DNA from: a virus | Strand: one strand, 5' to 3' | Length of the DNA stretch: 64,000 nucleotides | Virus record (IMG/VR): IMGVR_UViG_3300049830_000285 | Span: 113,709-177,708 of that record | Shown here: one piece after another, positions 1-9,562 of the stretch | How positions within the stretch are numbered: the stretch's first letter is position 1 | Layout of the letters: every line of letters begins with the position of its first letter | Made by a program: the position numbers and the translations under genes | Notes under the pieces: model-generated | The model's database searches: none | The model's input: only the letters and a program-made list of their open reading frames with translations | Told to the model about the DNA's origin: nothing

Positions 1-3000
1 ATGACGGTAATCTCACCGAGACATTTGACAGAAGTGTCTACGTCGGCGCTGAAACTGGATTTTTTGTCAACGGATATCTTGTAAGTAATGCAATTGTAAA
101 AGGCATTTACTGGCTTCAAGGTGGCACAGACCCAAGAAAAAATAATATCATTTGGCATACAGACCATGAAGTGTATGTAACGCATACATCTGAATTAATT
201 GAAACAGATAATGCTCGATATTACAATCATCCATTAGTGTATTTCAAGCAAGCTGATATTGTTCAACTAACAGATGCTAAAGCTTCAACTACTAGCAATA
301 TCACTGATTTCGTGACTTCATGCCCATCTACTGTTGATGGCGTGGCTTTAATTGCCAATGACAGAGTATTAGTAAAAAATCAAACTAATAGTATTCAAAA
401 TGGAGTTTATACAGTTACAACTGTTGGTGCTGGTTCGAATGGACATTGGATACGCGCCACAGATATGGCGGCAGCAGTAACAGCTACAAGTGAATTCTAC
501 ATTCGAGTGACCAACGGCAATATTTTTGGTGGAAGCGCTTGGCATGTTAAAACCACTACATTAATTAACACTGATGCATTGAATTGGATAAATTTGATTT
601 TACGCCCAATTAACGATACATCTCGCACATTCAACAATTTACATCAACATGCATTTGACCCTAGTATCTATTTCGCTTTAACAGACAGCAATATTTATCG
701 TATTGATGATGTGTATGATGACGGAACTGATTCATGGACTGCGTTATCCGCATCTCAATTGATTTGGGAGGAAATGAATCAAGGAAGTCCAAGATGTATT
801 ATTTCGGACAGCACCGGAGATTTTGGAGTATTACGAGTCGGGACTAACAGGGGCATTTGGAAAAGTGCAAAAGCTGTCTGGGATAATACTGATGTTAATG
901 CGCCCTGGGTAAGAACAAGCCAACAATTCTTGACTTCACATGAACCCACTGTCTTCGTTGCAACTGATTTCTCAGACTATACAGAGTCGGTTGAATACAG
1001 CCACACACCGCCGACACCAACTTTGCAGCACAGCGTTGCTTATCAAGGATTTATTTGGGATACACCTAAACAACCTTGGGATAATTTCGTCTTTGAAAAA
1101 GATTACACAACATTTTGGGTAAATCCGTGGAATGGCGATAATGCCGATGTTGTGGTGTATATTGGAAACACCCCGAGTGATACGAACTATATTTTAACAC
1201 CAGAGCTGGGCAAAATACAATTTACATCAACTATTGGTCGCACCAATGCTCGCAAGGTCAAAATCACTATTCTTAGACCGGGCGCGTTTATTTCTGACAT
1301 TGGCACAATTCCACACGGTGAAATGCCCAATAGTTTTGTAACAAATGCCACTCAATCAACTGTTTTGAGTCAGGATTTTACTGCTCAAGATACGATTATT
1401 CATGTTGCTGATGAGGGGGCAATTCCTGTTGGAACCAATTATATCGAACTCAGAAACAGTATTAATCGCGAAAGACTTAATATTGTGGTGAATCCAAGTA
1501 CAAAAGAAATTACATTAGCTCATCCGCGCTCTGGAATTGTTACATTTCCAAAAACTACAACAAAGGTCTATGTAGTCAATGTTCAATCAGTTTTGGGTAT
1601 TGAAGATGAAATAACTAAAAAACAAACCAACGAAACATATCATTTAAATTCTCTTGGCGGCGTAAATACAATCCAGCTTTCTATTGCTGCAAAAAATCAT
1701 TACACTTCACCATCACTGTTTGACAATTATGGAAGTTATGCAAGACATGGATATAATGCTGACCGCGGCCCAAAAAATGCAATGTTTTTTGATTTTGGAA
1801 CAGACCCATATGATTCCACAAAATCCTCGTCAGCTTTTTACGTGGGCAACGACCCATTTGGTGGCATAGATTCTGCTGTAGAACCAACTTCTGTTTACTC
1901 TATTTATGGCGCTTCTCCATCAGGTGATAACATGCAGGTTGGAACCGACCAGGGCATGTGGTATTATTCATTATCAGAATCTCGATGGCTCAAATCCAGC
2001 TCATTGGGTCAGGCGCATAGAACTTATTTTATTCAAAATGTAGACTCTGTTTTGACAACTGGTACTGATTCGGGTGTTTATCAAAAAAACAACAATAGCT
2101 GGGCTTTAAACGCAACATATCCACAAACTGCTTTTGCCCAAGTTGACAATCAGCCCTGGAAAACAATTGGTGATGTCACCTATACTTATGATGCATGGGG
2201 TAAAGAAGATGGTTTGGCTTTCATTTTGCATCAAAGCGATTCATCAACTTTTGTTTCAGACCATTTTGATGCATTAGATGGAAGACGAGTTTACGGGTTG
2301 CACCATGACCAATTTATTCGCGTTAGCACAGATAGCCAGGGCAATACAACGCAAACTCTAGTAAATACATTGTATTTAGCCACAGAAGATGGATTATTTG
2401 CTGTTACCGAGGGTGGAAGAGATAGTAAATATAGTTCTGTTTTAACTGGCAGACAAATGTTTGGCGATAGCCGACCTATGATTGATGTGGCACTTCCAAG
2501 CGGCGGCACACAATCAGTTCCTGTAAAATTCTATAGCATAACAAAATCGCAAAGACCAAATAGTATTCCAATGATACTGTTCTCAAGTAATGGTGTTTAT
2601 GTTGTTCGAAATTGGAGATGGTGTGACCCAGACCCCGCAGCCGCCCCTCCTGTTCTAGATTTCTTCGCGGAATCTCACAGTTTAGCTGGAATTTCATGCT
2701 ACAGTTATCTGCAAACTTCTGAAGGCACAACACCAGTTGTCTACAAGCTCTTTGTAGCCACAGAAAAGGGTGTGTATAGAAGTTATAACGATGGTTATAC
2801 CTGGGAGCGCTGTGAGCGCATTGCAGGCGGTGATACGGCTGTTTATACTCTTGTGTCTTCTGGAACTGGTATTCTCGCAGGAACTGAACTTGGCTTTTAT
2901 TATTCCGATGACGACGGAGATACATGGTATCTTCCAGAAGATAACGGAAATGGTGTAGCTGAATTTGCCTCAGTTGTGTCAACTTCTATTGCTTTCAATG

Positions 3001-6000
3001 GTGGATATTTAGCGCAAACTTTTAAACTAGATGCAATATCTAATGATGTTACCAAAGTCGCACTCCATCTATCTCTTAAAGATTTGACGAATAACCCTGC
3101 CTATAATGCATCGTTGAACAACACCCTTCAAGTTGCAATCTACACCACTAGTGGTGGTCAGCCAAATTCTCCAATCGCGACAGTCGGGACACCTGATACA
3201 ATTTTAGCTAGCGATGTTGCTTTTAGAGGTTGGCATTATGCCAATATATCTGTTACTGGATTAACACCCGGTGCGACCTATGCTCTCGTTGTCAATGAAA
3301 ATATTGCACCGGGTGGCGTGTCTGCTTTCAAATGGCACACCTCCAAAGTGTTGAATCCCTACCCTGAGGGAAAAGCGTTTCAAGGGGCGTCTTGGACTTC
3401 TTTAACAACTCAGGATTACTACTTTAGAGTGTATCAGCCAGCACCTCCAATTGCTACTGAAACTATTGAGCCTGTTGGCTATTATGACAACACACATCCT
3501 ATCGGCTGGAGAGAAGGCGAGGGCAGGGGATGGTATGTATCAGGCGGACAATTAACTTCTAATATCAATCCATTAATTAGTTTAGTGGTAGATGACTCCC
3601 GTTCTGCAAAATGGAGTGACCCAAGTGTGACTAATCCAAGAGAAATTGCGATTAGCAATTTCTTATCCACAATCTTTCAGTTTACTGATGTTGTCCTTTC
3701 TGGAACTATATTTCCTGAGTTAGCGGGCGAAACATTTTATCCAACATTTGCTGATTTCTGGGTGTTTGGCTCTGGAATATTAGAGCGAACAAACGGTTAC
3801 ACTAATGATTTAATTGGAACTATTCAAGTTGTGGCATCAGCATTATATGAACGGGGTTCGTTAAGTGAACCTTATGATACATCAGAAATAGCTTTTGGTG
3901 CGCTTTCGCCACAGTCATTAGCCGATGCAATCGTAAAAGATAATGATGAAGATAACAACATTGAAAGAACAAAACGCATAGTTGAATATATGAATTCAAT
4001 CGGAGCTTTAAATCATGATGATATCGTTACTTATTGGAATTCATTAGCTGTCAGCGAACAAAGTGAATGGGGCACTACTGGTGGATTTTTAGATTCTAAT
4101 ATTCCATATTACTCTGACGTTAGAGGTTTTGTTCTTGGAAGATTCGGAGAATTATTCTGTCCGTTGGCAGTTGCTATTGTTGATGGTGACGGCGAGGGAA
4201 ATCCATCAGATGTAGCATTAATGTTACAAAGCGGCTGGGATGCAGACGGCATCAAGCCATTAGTTCTAGGATTGGGTTCTGGTCATCGACAGCAAGGGCT
4301 TAGAACAATGGCAACAGAAGCGCTTGGAAAACATGTTTCAATTGTAGATGGAACAGTCTCTACTGGAGATTGGGATAATACCATAATATCTATTTTACCG
4401 GGTGGCGAAAATACGGTTTATACTGCTATTTGGAATAGGATTTATGATTATGAAGAACCCACTTTCATTAGTGTAGTCGGAGCAAATTGGATTTCAACTA
4501 TCGGGTCAAGCGTAGTTCTTCAATACCGATATACCATGGATAGAGTAAATTGGTCTCCTTGGATAACACATAGTGGTGGCGGGTCTGAACTTACCATCGG
4601 TCTTAAGCTTCTGGGAATTGAATATCATGTAGAATTGCAAGAAGGTATAGACTTTGGGGAAAAATCGCTATCTAGTATTAGCTCTCTATATCACAAAGTT
4701 ATCACTCCTGGGTATAAGTATTTATTTACAAAACCGCAAGATGTTGATGGTATGGTGTTTGAGTATTTGTTATCTCAAGACACAGGAACAGATTGGCCTT
4801 CAACTGCCGATTTACAATGGGGAATCATAAGAGGCGACTCTGTTGATTTCGCTGATTTCGAACAAATGCGCAAAAACCGAAAGGGCGCTTTGCCAAATCG
4901 ACAGGCAAGCTTGCAATTTACAGAAGAAGTAAAGCAAGATAAATTAGCTACCGTTACAAGTGATTTTCATTACTATTATGTAAAGAATAGCGCTGGACAA
5001 ACAGTTACATGGTCAACTACAGACATCATTACCGTTTATGCGCTTGTGCTGGGGCAATATCGCGAAGTAGTCCCGGATGGTTCTGATGGTGATTTTGGAT
5101 TTGTGTATTTTGCAAATGCTCAACCATCAGATTTGATTATCAAAGTAACAATTGTAACACCTCAGCATTTGTACACATCTAGCGGAGAAGCCACCACTAC
5201 AAAAGATGGGCGAACTTATGTTCTGGCTAATGGTAGCTGGCCGAAAGACGCAACTGCGATAGTTATTGTTAATGGAAAAATCAAACGCGGGGGATTCTGG
5301 TTATCTCCAGATGATGGTACTGTCACTTTTTCCAAAGAAAGAGAGAGAACAGACCTCGTAACAGTATATATTGAATTTAATCATAAATTCCGCGTGGGAG
5401 TGGAAATTAAGAACTACTCTACTGTTTCAGATGTTACACCGTCGAACTTTGGTTTGTTCTATACAGCTAAGCCAGATGGAAGATTGGTTTTCTTATATGA
5501 CAATACTAATCCTCCAGCTATTGTTGACAATCTTGTTTCTATCTTACCAAATGGATATCATGAGCCAACATCGAGTCAGAGATTGCTTTTGAATTATGTG
5601 TTTTATTCTAGTGACAACAACACTGAGCGCGGCACAAAAACAACATGGTGGAGAAAAAGACCATCAGACCCGGCTACATATTCACTGCCAGAAGACCCCG
5701 ATTATCCAGGACAAAACTTCCGGCAAATGACTTATGAAAATATTGAAACAGTTGGAATGACCAATAGACACTTCCCGGAATACAACAATCGTACTGTTGA
5801 GCGAAAAGCAGATGTTAATGCGAGCGATTGGTTTAAGACTTCAGATATTATTCGAGTGAAAGTCACTCCATCTGATGGAATATCTGATGGAATTATAGTT
5901 CAATCGTCTGCGACAACTCTTACAGGTGAGCATGTTCCATATGTATCTGGTGTAACTATTTCTGCGACTGGCAAGGTTGAAGAGCCTGCATCTAGTGGTA

Positions 6001-6275
6001 AGTTTTACGTTCCTGCTGGAACCGAGCTGCGAGCTTATTATTCATACACAGACACGGACACGGGAACTGTTGTTATCAATGGCACCACCCACACTAGTTT
6101 AGTGGAATGGTTTGTTAATGACTCAACTACTGTTTATTCGACGCTGCCAGCGATTCCAGCGGGAACTATTACGGCAGGCCAATCAATTAGCTTTAGAGTT
6201 ACACCAAGAGACGGGGCTTTACCTAGCGCTCACATTGGAATTCCAGTAATGAGCGAAAATGTGGTTGTTCGTTAA
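1..6275 (+). CDS. Giant virion (tail/fibre-type) protein, 5' truncated by the window edge
   Basis: The frame is open from base 3, so the start lies to the left; about 2,090 codons are visible, ending in TAA at 6273-6275. Bases ~270-590 carry a module (DRVLVKNQ, QNGVYTV, RATDM) that recurs in the protein at 7066-8400. Two Asp-box-like motifs (SYNDGYTW near 2785, SDDDGDTW near 2905) suggest beta-propeller repeats. An FN3-like strand (GLTPGATYALVV) lies near 3265. A vWA-like segment is suggested by a MIDAS-type DDSRS near 3590 and VDGDGEGNPSDV near 4170. No transmembrane segment is evident. It converges on and overlaps the next gene by 4 bases. Virion location is inferred from size and modules; receptor binding is one possibility, but no enzymatic site was identified. 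Confidence 0.8.
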   Translation, partial: DGNLTETFDRSVYVGAETGFFVNGYLVSNAIVKGIYWLQGGTDPRKNNIIWHTDHEVYVTHTSELIETDNARYYNHPLVYFKQADIVQLTDAKASTTSNITDFVTSCPSTVDGVALIANDRVLVKNQTNSIQNGVYTVTTVGAGSNGHWIRATDMAAAVTATSEFYIRVTNGNIFGGSAWHVKTTTLINTDALNWINLILRPINDTSRTFNNLHQHAFDPSIYFALTDSNIYRIDDVYDDGTDSWTALSASQLIWEEMNQGSPRCIISDSTGDFGVLRVGTNRGIWKSAKAVWDNTDVNAPWVRTSQQFLTSHEPTVFVATDFSDYTESVEYSHTPPTPTLQHSVAYQGFIWDTPKQPWDNFVFEKDYTTFWVNPWNGDNADVVVYIGNTPSDTNYILTPELGKIQFTSTIGRTNARKVKITILRPGAFISDIGTIPHGEMPNSFVTNATQSTVLSQDFTAQDTIIHVADEGAIPVGTNYIELRNSINRERLNIVVNPSTKEITLAHPRSGIVTFPKTTTKVYVVNVQSVLGIEDEITKKQTNETYHLNSLGGVNTIQLSIAAKNHYTSPSLFDNYGSYARHGYNADRGPKNAMFFDFGTDPYDSTKSSSAFYVGNDPFGGIDSAVEPTSVYSIYGASPSGDNMQVGTDQGMWYYSLSESRWLKSSSLGQAHRTYFIQNVDSVLTTGTDSGVYQKNNNSWALNATYPQTAFAQVDNQPWKTIGDVTYTYDAWGKEDGLAFILHQSDSSTFVSDHFDALDGRRVYGLHHDQFIRVSTDSQGNTTQTLVNTLYLATEDGLFAVTEGGRDSKYSSVLTGRQMFGDSRPMIDVALPSGGTQSVPVKFYSITKSQRPNSIPMILFSSNGVYVVRNWRWCDPDPAAAPPVLDFFAESHSLAGISCYSYLQTSEGTTPVVYKLFVATEKGVYRSYNDGYTWERCERIAGGDTAVYTLVSSGTGILAGTELGFYYSDDDGDTWYLPEDNGNGVAEFASVVSTSIAFNGGYLAQTFKLDAISNDVTKVALHLSLKDLTNNPAYNASLNNTLQVAIYTTSGGQPNSPIATVGTPDTILASDVAFRGWHYANISVTGLTPGATYALVVNENIAPGGVSAFKWHTSKVLNPYPEGKAFQGASWTSLTTQDYYFRVYQPAPPIATETIEPVGYYDNTHPIGWREGEGRGWYVSGGQLTSNINPLISLVVDDSRSAKWSDPSVTNPREIAISNFLSTIFQFTDVVLSGTIFPELAGETFYPTFADFWVFGSGILERTNGYTNDLIGTIQVVASALYERGSLSEPYDTSEIAFGALSPQSLADAIVKDNDEDNNIERTKRIVEYMNSIGALNHDDIVTYWNSLAVSEQSEWGTTGGFLDSNIPYYSDVRGFVLGRFGELFCPLAVAIVDGDGEGNPSDVALMLQSGWDADGIKPLVLGLGSGHRQQGLRTMATEALGKHVSIVDGTVSTGDWDNTIISILPGGENTVYTAIWNRIYDYEEPTFISVVGANWISTIGSSVVLQYRYTMDRVNWSPWITHSGGGSELTIGLKLLGIEYHVELQEGIDFGEKSLSSISSLYHKVITPGYKYLFTKPQDVDGMVFEYLLSQDTGTDWPSTADLQWGIIRGDSVDFADFEQMRKNRKGALPNRQASLQFTEEVKQDKLATVTSDFHYYYVKNSAGQTVTWSTTDIITVYALVLGQYREVVPDGSDGDFGFVYFANAQPSDLIIKVTIVTPQHLYTSSGEATTTKDGRTYVLANGSWPKDATAIVIVNGKIKRGGFWLSPDDGTVTFSKERERTDLVTVYIEFNHKFRVGVEIKNYSTVSDVTPSNFGLFYTAKPDGRLVFLYDNTNPPAIVDNLVSILPNGYHEPTSSQRLLLNYVFYSSDNNTERGTKTTWWRKRPSDPATYSLPEDPDYPGQNFRQMTYENIETVGMTNRHFPEYNNRTVERKADVNASDWFKTSDIIRVKVTPSDGISDGIIVQSSATTLTGEHVPYVSGVTISATGKVEEPASSGKFYVPAGTELRAYYSYTDTDTGTVVINGTTHTSLVEWFVNDSTTVYSTLPAIPAGTITAGQSISFRVTPRDGALPSAHIGIPVMSENVVVR

Positions 6276-7057
6276 TCTAAAACGACATGTGGATATTGTG
6301 CTACATCATCAAGCAAATCTTGATTGGAAAATTGTTTTCTGTTAATAGTTCTCCAACCATTGCTTGAAAGTGTTTTGTCCGAGGGACAGATGCTTCTCGT
6401 GGTTCTTCCATGCTCACCGTAATGCAAAATTTGAGCATTGTGAATTCTGTCATGTGGATTTTTCGACCTATCAAGGCGAATAAAATCATCTTCAAGAAAT
6501 CTCTCCAATCGCACTCTAAATGCCCACATTAATTCTCCATGGCAAACAATTACAACGTTTTTGTCACCAGAATATTCACGATGTAAAGTGTCTAACACTC
6601 TATCTACGCGAAGGCAAAGATTAGAAATTGATTCTCCGTTTGGCGGAGCACCATAAAATGGGTCTTCTTGCTTGAAAGAAGAAGCGCCTGTTCTTTCAAC
6701 AAAATCGCGTAATCCGACATCTCCCCAATCTCGCTCACGAAGATATGGTTCAACTTTCCATTGGGCATCTTTAAGATTTAAAGCAGCAGCGGTTTCTTTT
6801 GCGCGAACAAAATCAGATACAAAAAAACCATCGAATTTCAGCTTGATGTTATGCCTTAAATAATCGCCAGCCACTTCAGCTTGTTGGTGACCAAGTTCGG
6901 TTAATCGCCACTTCGAACCAGTTCTGCTCAATACAGATTTGTCTAATGCATCGAATTGCCTAGTTCCTTGGCGCAATTCATGCACCAATTTGTTAAATTC
7001 TGATTCACCATGTCGAACTAAGATGATATTTTTTGGTAACACATTATATGTTACCAT
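6272..7057 (-). CDS. Histidine phosphatase (phosphoglycerate-mutase-like) family protein
   Basis: 261 aa. The N-terminal ILVRHGESEFN is the catalytic RHG motif of the histidine phosphatase superfamily. A second histidine sits in IVCHGELMWAF near residue 170 and an ARERDWGD-like acid segment (YLRERDWGDVG) near residue 105. The fold is complete for a branch-1 phosphatase, but the substrate cannot be told from sequence. It is tail-to-tail with the giant virion gene and only 8 bases downstream of the structural gene at 7066-8400, so it is probably co-transcribed with it. The ATG is preceded by an AT-rich stretch without a clear Shine-Dalgarno sequence. Confidence 0.85.
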   Translation of the reverse strand: MVTYNVLPKNIILVRHGESEFNKLVHELRQGTRQFDALDKSVLSRTGSKWRLTELGHQQAEVAGDYLRHNIKLKFDGFFVSDFVRAKETAAALNLKDAQWKVEPYLRERDWGDVGLRDFVERTGASSFKQEDPFYGAPPNGESISNLCLRVDRVLDTLHREYSGDKNVVIVCHGELMWAFRVRLERFLEDDFIRLDRSKNPHDRIHNAQILHYGEHGRTTRSICPSDKTLSSNGWRTINRKQFSNQDLLDDVAQYPHVVLD

Positions 7058-7065
7058 AAATATTC

Positions 7066-8400
7066 TTAAGCTGCGCTTTTAACCCAGATTTCTAGCATAT
7101 CGCCGTCAACACCATTATCAGATGCGATAGAGATAGCAGACAAGGTGATACCAGTAATCGCGGTGGCACCAATCGCAAATCGAGTACCAACAGAAGAGCC
7201 AACTGGAATAGTAACAGTCTGAAGACTGGTAGTTAAATCAGCTTTTTGCACAACAAGTGTCGCAATAATTTCATCTGTAGTGGCTGCACTACCATTTCCA
7301 ACAATTCTGACTTCAAGATTTGAATTTAATGAAATACCACACATAGTAGTTTGAGTGAAAGCTAGTGCTGTTGTGCCCATAGTAATAGCCGCGTTAGTGG
7401 ACATATAGAACTTTTTAGAGCCATTTGTTGAACCAGATGTGACATAAACTGCCATTCCATATGATACTTCGGTTGCTGATGAAGCGTCTGCATCAGTAGC
7501 TCGCACAAGCATCCAGGGTACTGATGCACTTCCGATACTGGCAACTACATATACACCATTTTGGAACGCAGAAGCTTGGTCTTTAACCAACAGTCTGTCT
7601 CCAGCAGCTAAGGTGATACCATCTTGCGCAGCCAATGCTGCGTTTCCGCCAGCAGTCAGGGTCGCGCCAACGCCAGCAGTACCATTAGCATAGGTGGGAG
7701 TGTTGGGAAGAACTCCAGTTGTTGCTGCTTTGGCATCTGTAACATCATGAACAGTGGTGAGAGTGGCAGGCCAAGCTCCGCTGGCTTTTGTAACTGTTCC
7801 TACTTTAACAATTAATTCTTCTACCATTTGGTCGCGCCACAACTTTCTAAACCCCGATGTGAAAAACGGGTCATTAACGCCAGTTGAGGTTGCGTTCCAT
7901 TTGTCTCTGAATTTCTTGCTGGAATAAGCGGCTTTAGAATATGTTTCAAGCGCTGTGCAGCAAGCTTTCATGACTGGCTGAACATCAGATGTCATTTTCT
8001 TTTCAACTGTGCGAAAAGATGATGCGAGAGCGGCGGCATTATCATATTCAGTTGACACCATGTTAGTATTTACTGTTTGTCGTGCGTTAGCGATTGTTGT
8101 AAGTGCATCAATGCCACCCGCCACCGTTCCTAACACCGATGTATAACCTGTACCCAAATCAGTTGTGATACTTAAAACTTTTGTTTTGTCGTCAAGAGCC
8201 ATAATACTTACCTCGAAGTCCATTGCCTGTACTTCGTTCTTAATAGTTTCTTCTGGAATTTCTGACAAAGCCCCTACTGACGGCTCAACCATTTTTTCTA
8301 CTGTTTTTGCAGGGCTTTCAACAGCTTTTACTTTCTTATCTTGAATAACAGGTGTAGATTCCTCGTTTTCTTCTGGTGTGATTTTCTTTTCGTCTGCCAT
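7066..8400 (-). CDS. Virion structural protein with a tail-fibre-type GDRLLVKDQ module
   Basis: 444 aa. Residues ~1-60 are Lys/Glu/Pro-rich and probably disordered. The middle is alpha-helical. Residues ~215-355 carry a module (AAGDRLLVKDQ, QNGVYVV, LVRATDAD, AFTQTT) common in phage tail-fibre and baseplate proteins and also seen in the giant protein at 1-6275. The C-terminus ends in a beta-rich region. The shared module implies the two proteins lie in the same virion substructure or arose by module duplication. A strong hairpin lies just upstream (8427-8463), separating it from the exported protein gene. Exact virion role unknown. Confidence 0.7.
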   Translation of the reverse strand: MADEKKITPEENEESTPVIQDKKVKAVESPAKTVEKMVEPSVGALSEIPEETIKNEVQAMDFEVSIMALDDKTKVLSITTDLGTGYTSVLGTVAGGIDALTTIANARQTVNTNMVSTEYDNAAALASSFRTVEKKMTSDVQPVMKACCTALETYSKAAYSSKKFRDKWNATSTGVNDPFFTSGFRKLWRDQMVEELIVKVGTVTKASGAWPATLTTVHDVTDAKAATTGVLPNTPTYANGTAGVGATLTAGGNAALAAQDGITLAAGDRLLVKDQASAFQNGVYVVASIGSASVPWMLVRATDADASSATEVSYGMAVYVTSGSTNGSKKFYMSTNAAITMGTTALAFTQTTMCGISLNSNLEVRIVGNGSAATTDEIIATLVVQKADLTTSLQTVTIPVGSSVGTRFAIGATAITGITLSAISIASDNGVDGDMLEIWVKSAA

Positions 8401-8426
8401 GATGCCCTCAAGATATGTTTAAAATA

Positions 8427-8463
8427 AAAAAGCCCAGGAACCTGTTGGTTCCTGGGCTTTTCT
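8427..8463. terminator. Strong intergenic hairpin, bidirectional terminator
   Basis: An 11-bp GC-rich stem (GCCCAGGAACC / GGTTCCTGGGC) with a 4-base loop is flanked by A-runs on one side and T-runs on the other, so it can terminate transcription on both strands. It lies between 7066-8400 and 8473-8787 (both minus), and so may end transcripts of the exported protein. Confidence 0.85.
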
Positions 8464-8472
8464 TTGTTTTTC

Positions 8473-8787
8473 TTAGTGTCCGCCGCGTCCACCTGAGCCA
8501 GCGTTTCCGCCGTTATTTCCACCAAAGCCACCATTATTTCCGCCGAAACCGCCATTGTTTCCGCTTCCAAATCCTCCACCGCCGAATCCGTTGTTGCGAT
8601 TACCCATTCGAGATAAGCTTGTTGGTTCGGGAGACATGTCAAATGTATATTTGCCAGATAAAATCATAGCAATCAATTGCGGGTCTGCGCTTCGGATGAT
8701 GATTTTTCGAGTAACCTTACCATCTTGTGCAAATGCTGATGCTGCTAAAATAGCAGATAGTGTGAGAATTGTGAAAAGTTTTTTCAT
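8473..8787 (-). CDS. Exported Gly/Asn-rich repeat protein
   Basis: 104 aa. The N-terminus (MKKLFTILTLSAILAASAFA-QDG) is a textbook Sec signal peptide with an AFA-Q cleavage site. The mature part has a short mixed segment and then a low-complexity tail of GFGGNNGG units ending in GRGGH. It resembles secreted or periplasmic glycine-rich proteins; no catalytic motif. A signal peptide on a phage gene implies action at the envelope (lysis, adsorption block or scaffold), but this is inference. A terminator follows it. Confidence 0.75.
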   Translation of the reverse strand: MKKLFTILTLSAILAASAFAQDGKVTRKIIIRSADPQLIAMILSGKYTFDMSPEPTSLSRMGNRNNGFGGGGFGSGNNGGFGGNNGGFGGNNGGNAGSGGRGGH

Positions 8788-8825
8788 GTTATTGTTCTTT
8801 TTTACACGTGTTGTGTTGTTTTCCT

Positions 8826-9233
8826 TTAGAGTAATTTTAATTCTCCAGTGACTTCATTAATGCGGTGAGCGTAGTTTGGGCCAATAGCTAAACAAGTATA
8901 TGTTGGCACTCCATCGAATTCTGTTCTGCCAGCATCTAAAATCAAATGTACGCGCAACCCCTTTTCTTTTGCTCGTTCATAGATTTGATGCAACTCTTCT
9001 TCGCTTTCTACCCGGACGCATACTTTTGTAAATGCATCTGTTAGCCAAGCTCGTTCTTCGGAATCAAATTCGATTGTTTTAGCTTGTTTTCCGTTTTTAC
9101 GAAATCCAACTTTGTCAGATAAAAAACTCAAGCTAGCATGTGCGCCTTGGGCTACCATTTTGCCCTTACGCATATTCAGGTCATTGCGCATCACGATAAC
9201 CTGTTTAACTTCTAAACCTGGTGTTTCACCCAT
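8826..9233 (-). CDS. pth2: Peptidyl-tRNA hydrolase, Pth2 family
   Basis: 135 aa. KQVIVMRNDLNMRKGKMVAQ is the signature N-terminus of Pth2, followed by QGAHAS, a central ESEEELHQIYERAKEKG helix and the C-terminal TCLAIGPNYAHRINEVTG. Pth2 releases peptides from prematurely drop-off peptidyl-tRNA and recycles the tRNA. It is the archaeal/eukaryotic-type enzyme, unrelated to bacterial Pth1, but known in some bacteria and phages. The gene follows the 108-aa gene at 9236 with a 2-base gap, and fits a phage that carries many tRNA genes. Confidence 0.92.
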   Translation of the reverse strand: MGETPGLEVKQVIVMRNDLNMRKGKMVAQGAHASLSFLSDKVGFRKNGKQAKTIEFDSEERAWLTDAFTKVCVRVESEEELHQIYERAKEKGLRVHLILDAGRTEFDGVPTYTCLAIGPNYAHRINEVTGELKLL

Positions 9234-9235
9234 TA

Positions 9236-9562
9236 CTATTTCCTTTTCTTTCGTTCTTTCGAATTGTTAGACGAGCCACCCTGCGGTGTGTTTTGCTCAT
9301 ATTTTCTTCCAGTGATGTGTTGCTCGCTGTCAAGCCACCCAAGCCATTGCTTAACTTGAGAATACGCCCCACTATCAAACAAATATTGAATCATCACAAC
9401 CTTTTCGTTGTATTCGGTTCGTCGCTCCTTACTCCATCGGTTGGCGTTTTCTTTTTTACTAACCGAACCAAGGGTGAAAATTTTGTTCATTTCAGCAGCG
9501 GCGAGTTTTCTATCAATTGATGCGTCGGATTGATAGTTTCCGTTTTTTGTATTTTTAGCCAT
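9236..9562 (-). CDS. Hypothetical basic protein, 108 aa
   Basis: Not recognised. Rich in Lys, Arg, Asn and Ser, with a charged, probably disordered C-terminal tail (SNNSKERKKRK). The centre is helical (EYNEKVVMIQYLFDSGAYSQVKQWLGWL split over two helices). The start overlaps the end of the ADP-ribosylglycohydrolase gene by 8 bases and it ends 2 bases before pth2, so the three form one transcription unit. Confidence 0.7.
   Translation of the reverse strand: MAKNTKNGNYQSDASIDRKLAAAEMNKIFTLGSVSKKENANRWSKERRTEYNEKVVMIQYLFDSGAYSQVKQWLGWLDSEQHITGRKYEQNTPQGGSSNNSKERKKRK

Noticed and set aside
5371-5592. Small genes nested in the giant virion ORF and antisense to it
   Set aside because: All have no ribosome site or promoter and their composition follows the main frame; treated as shadows.
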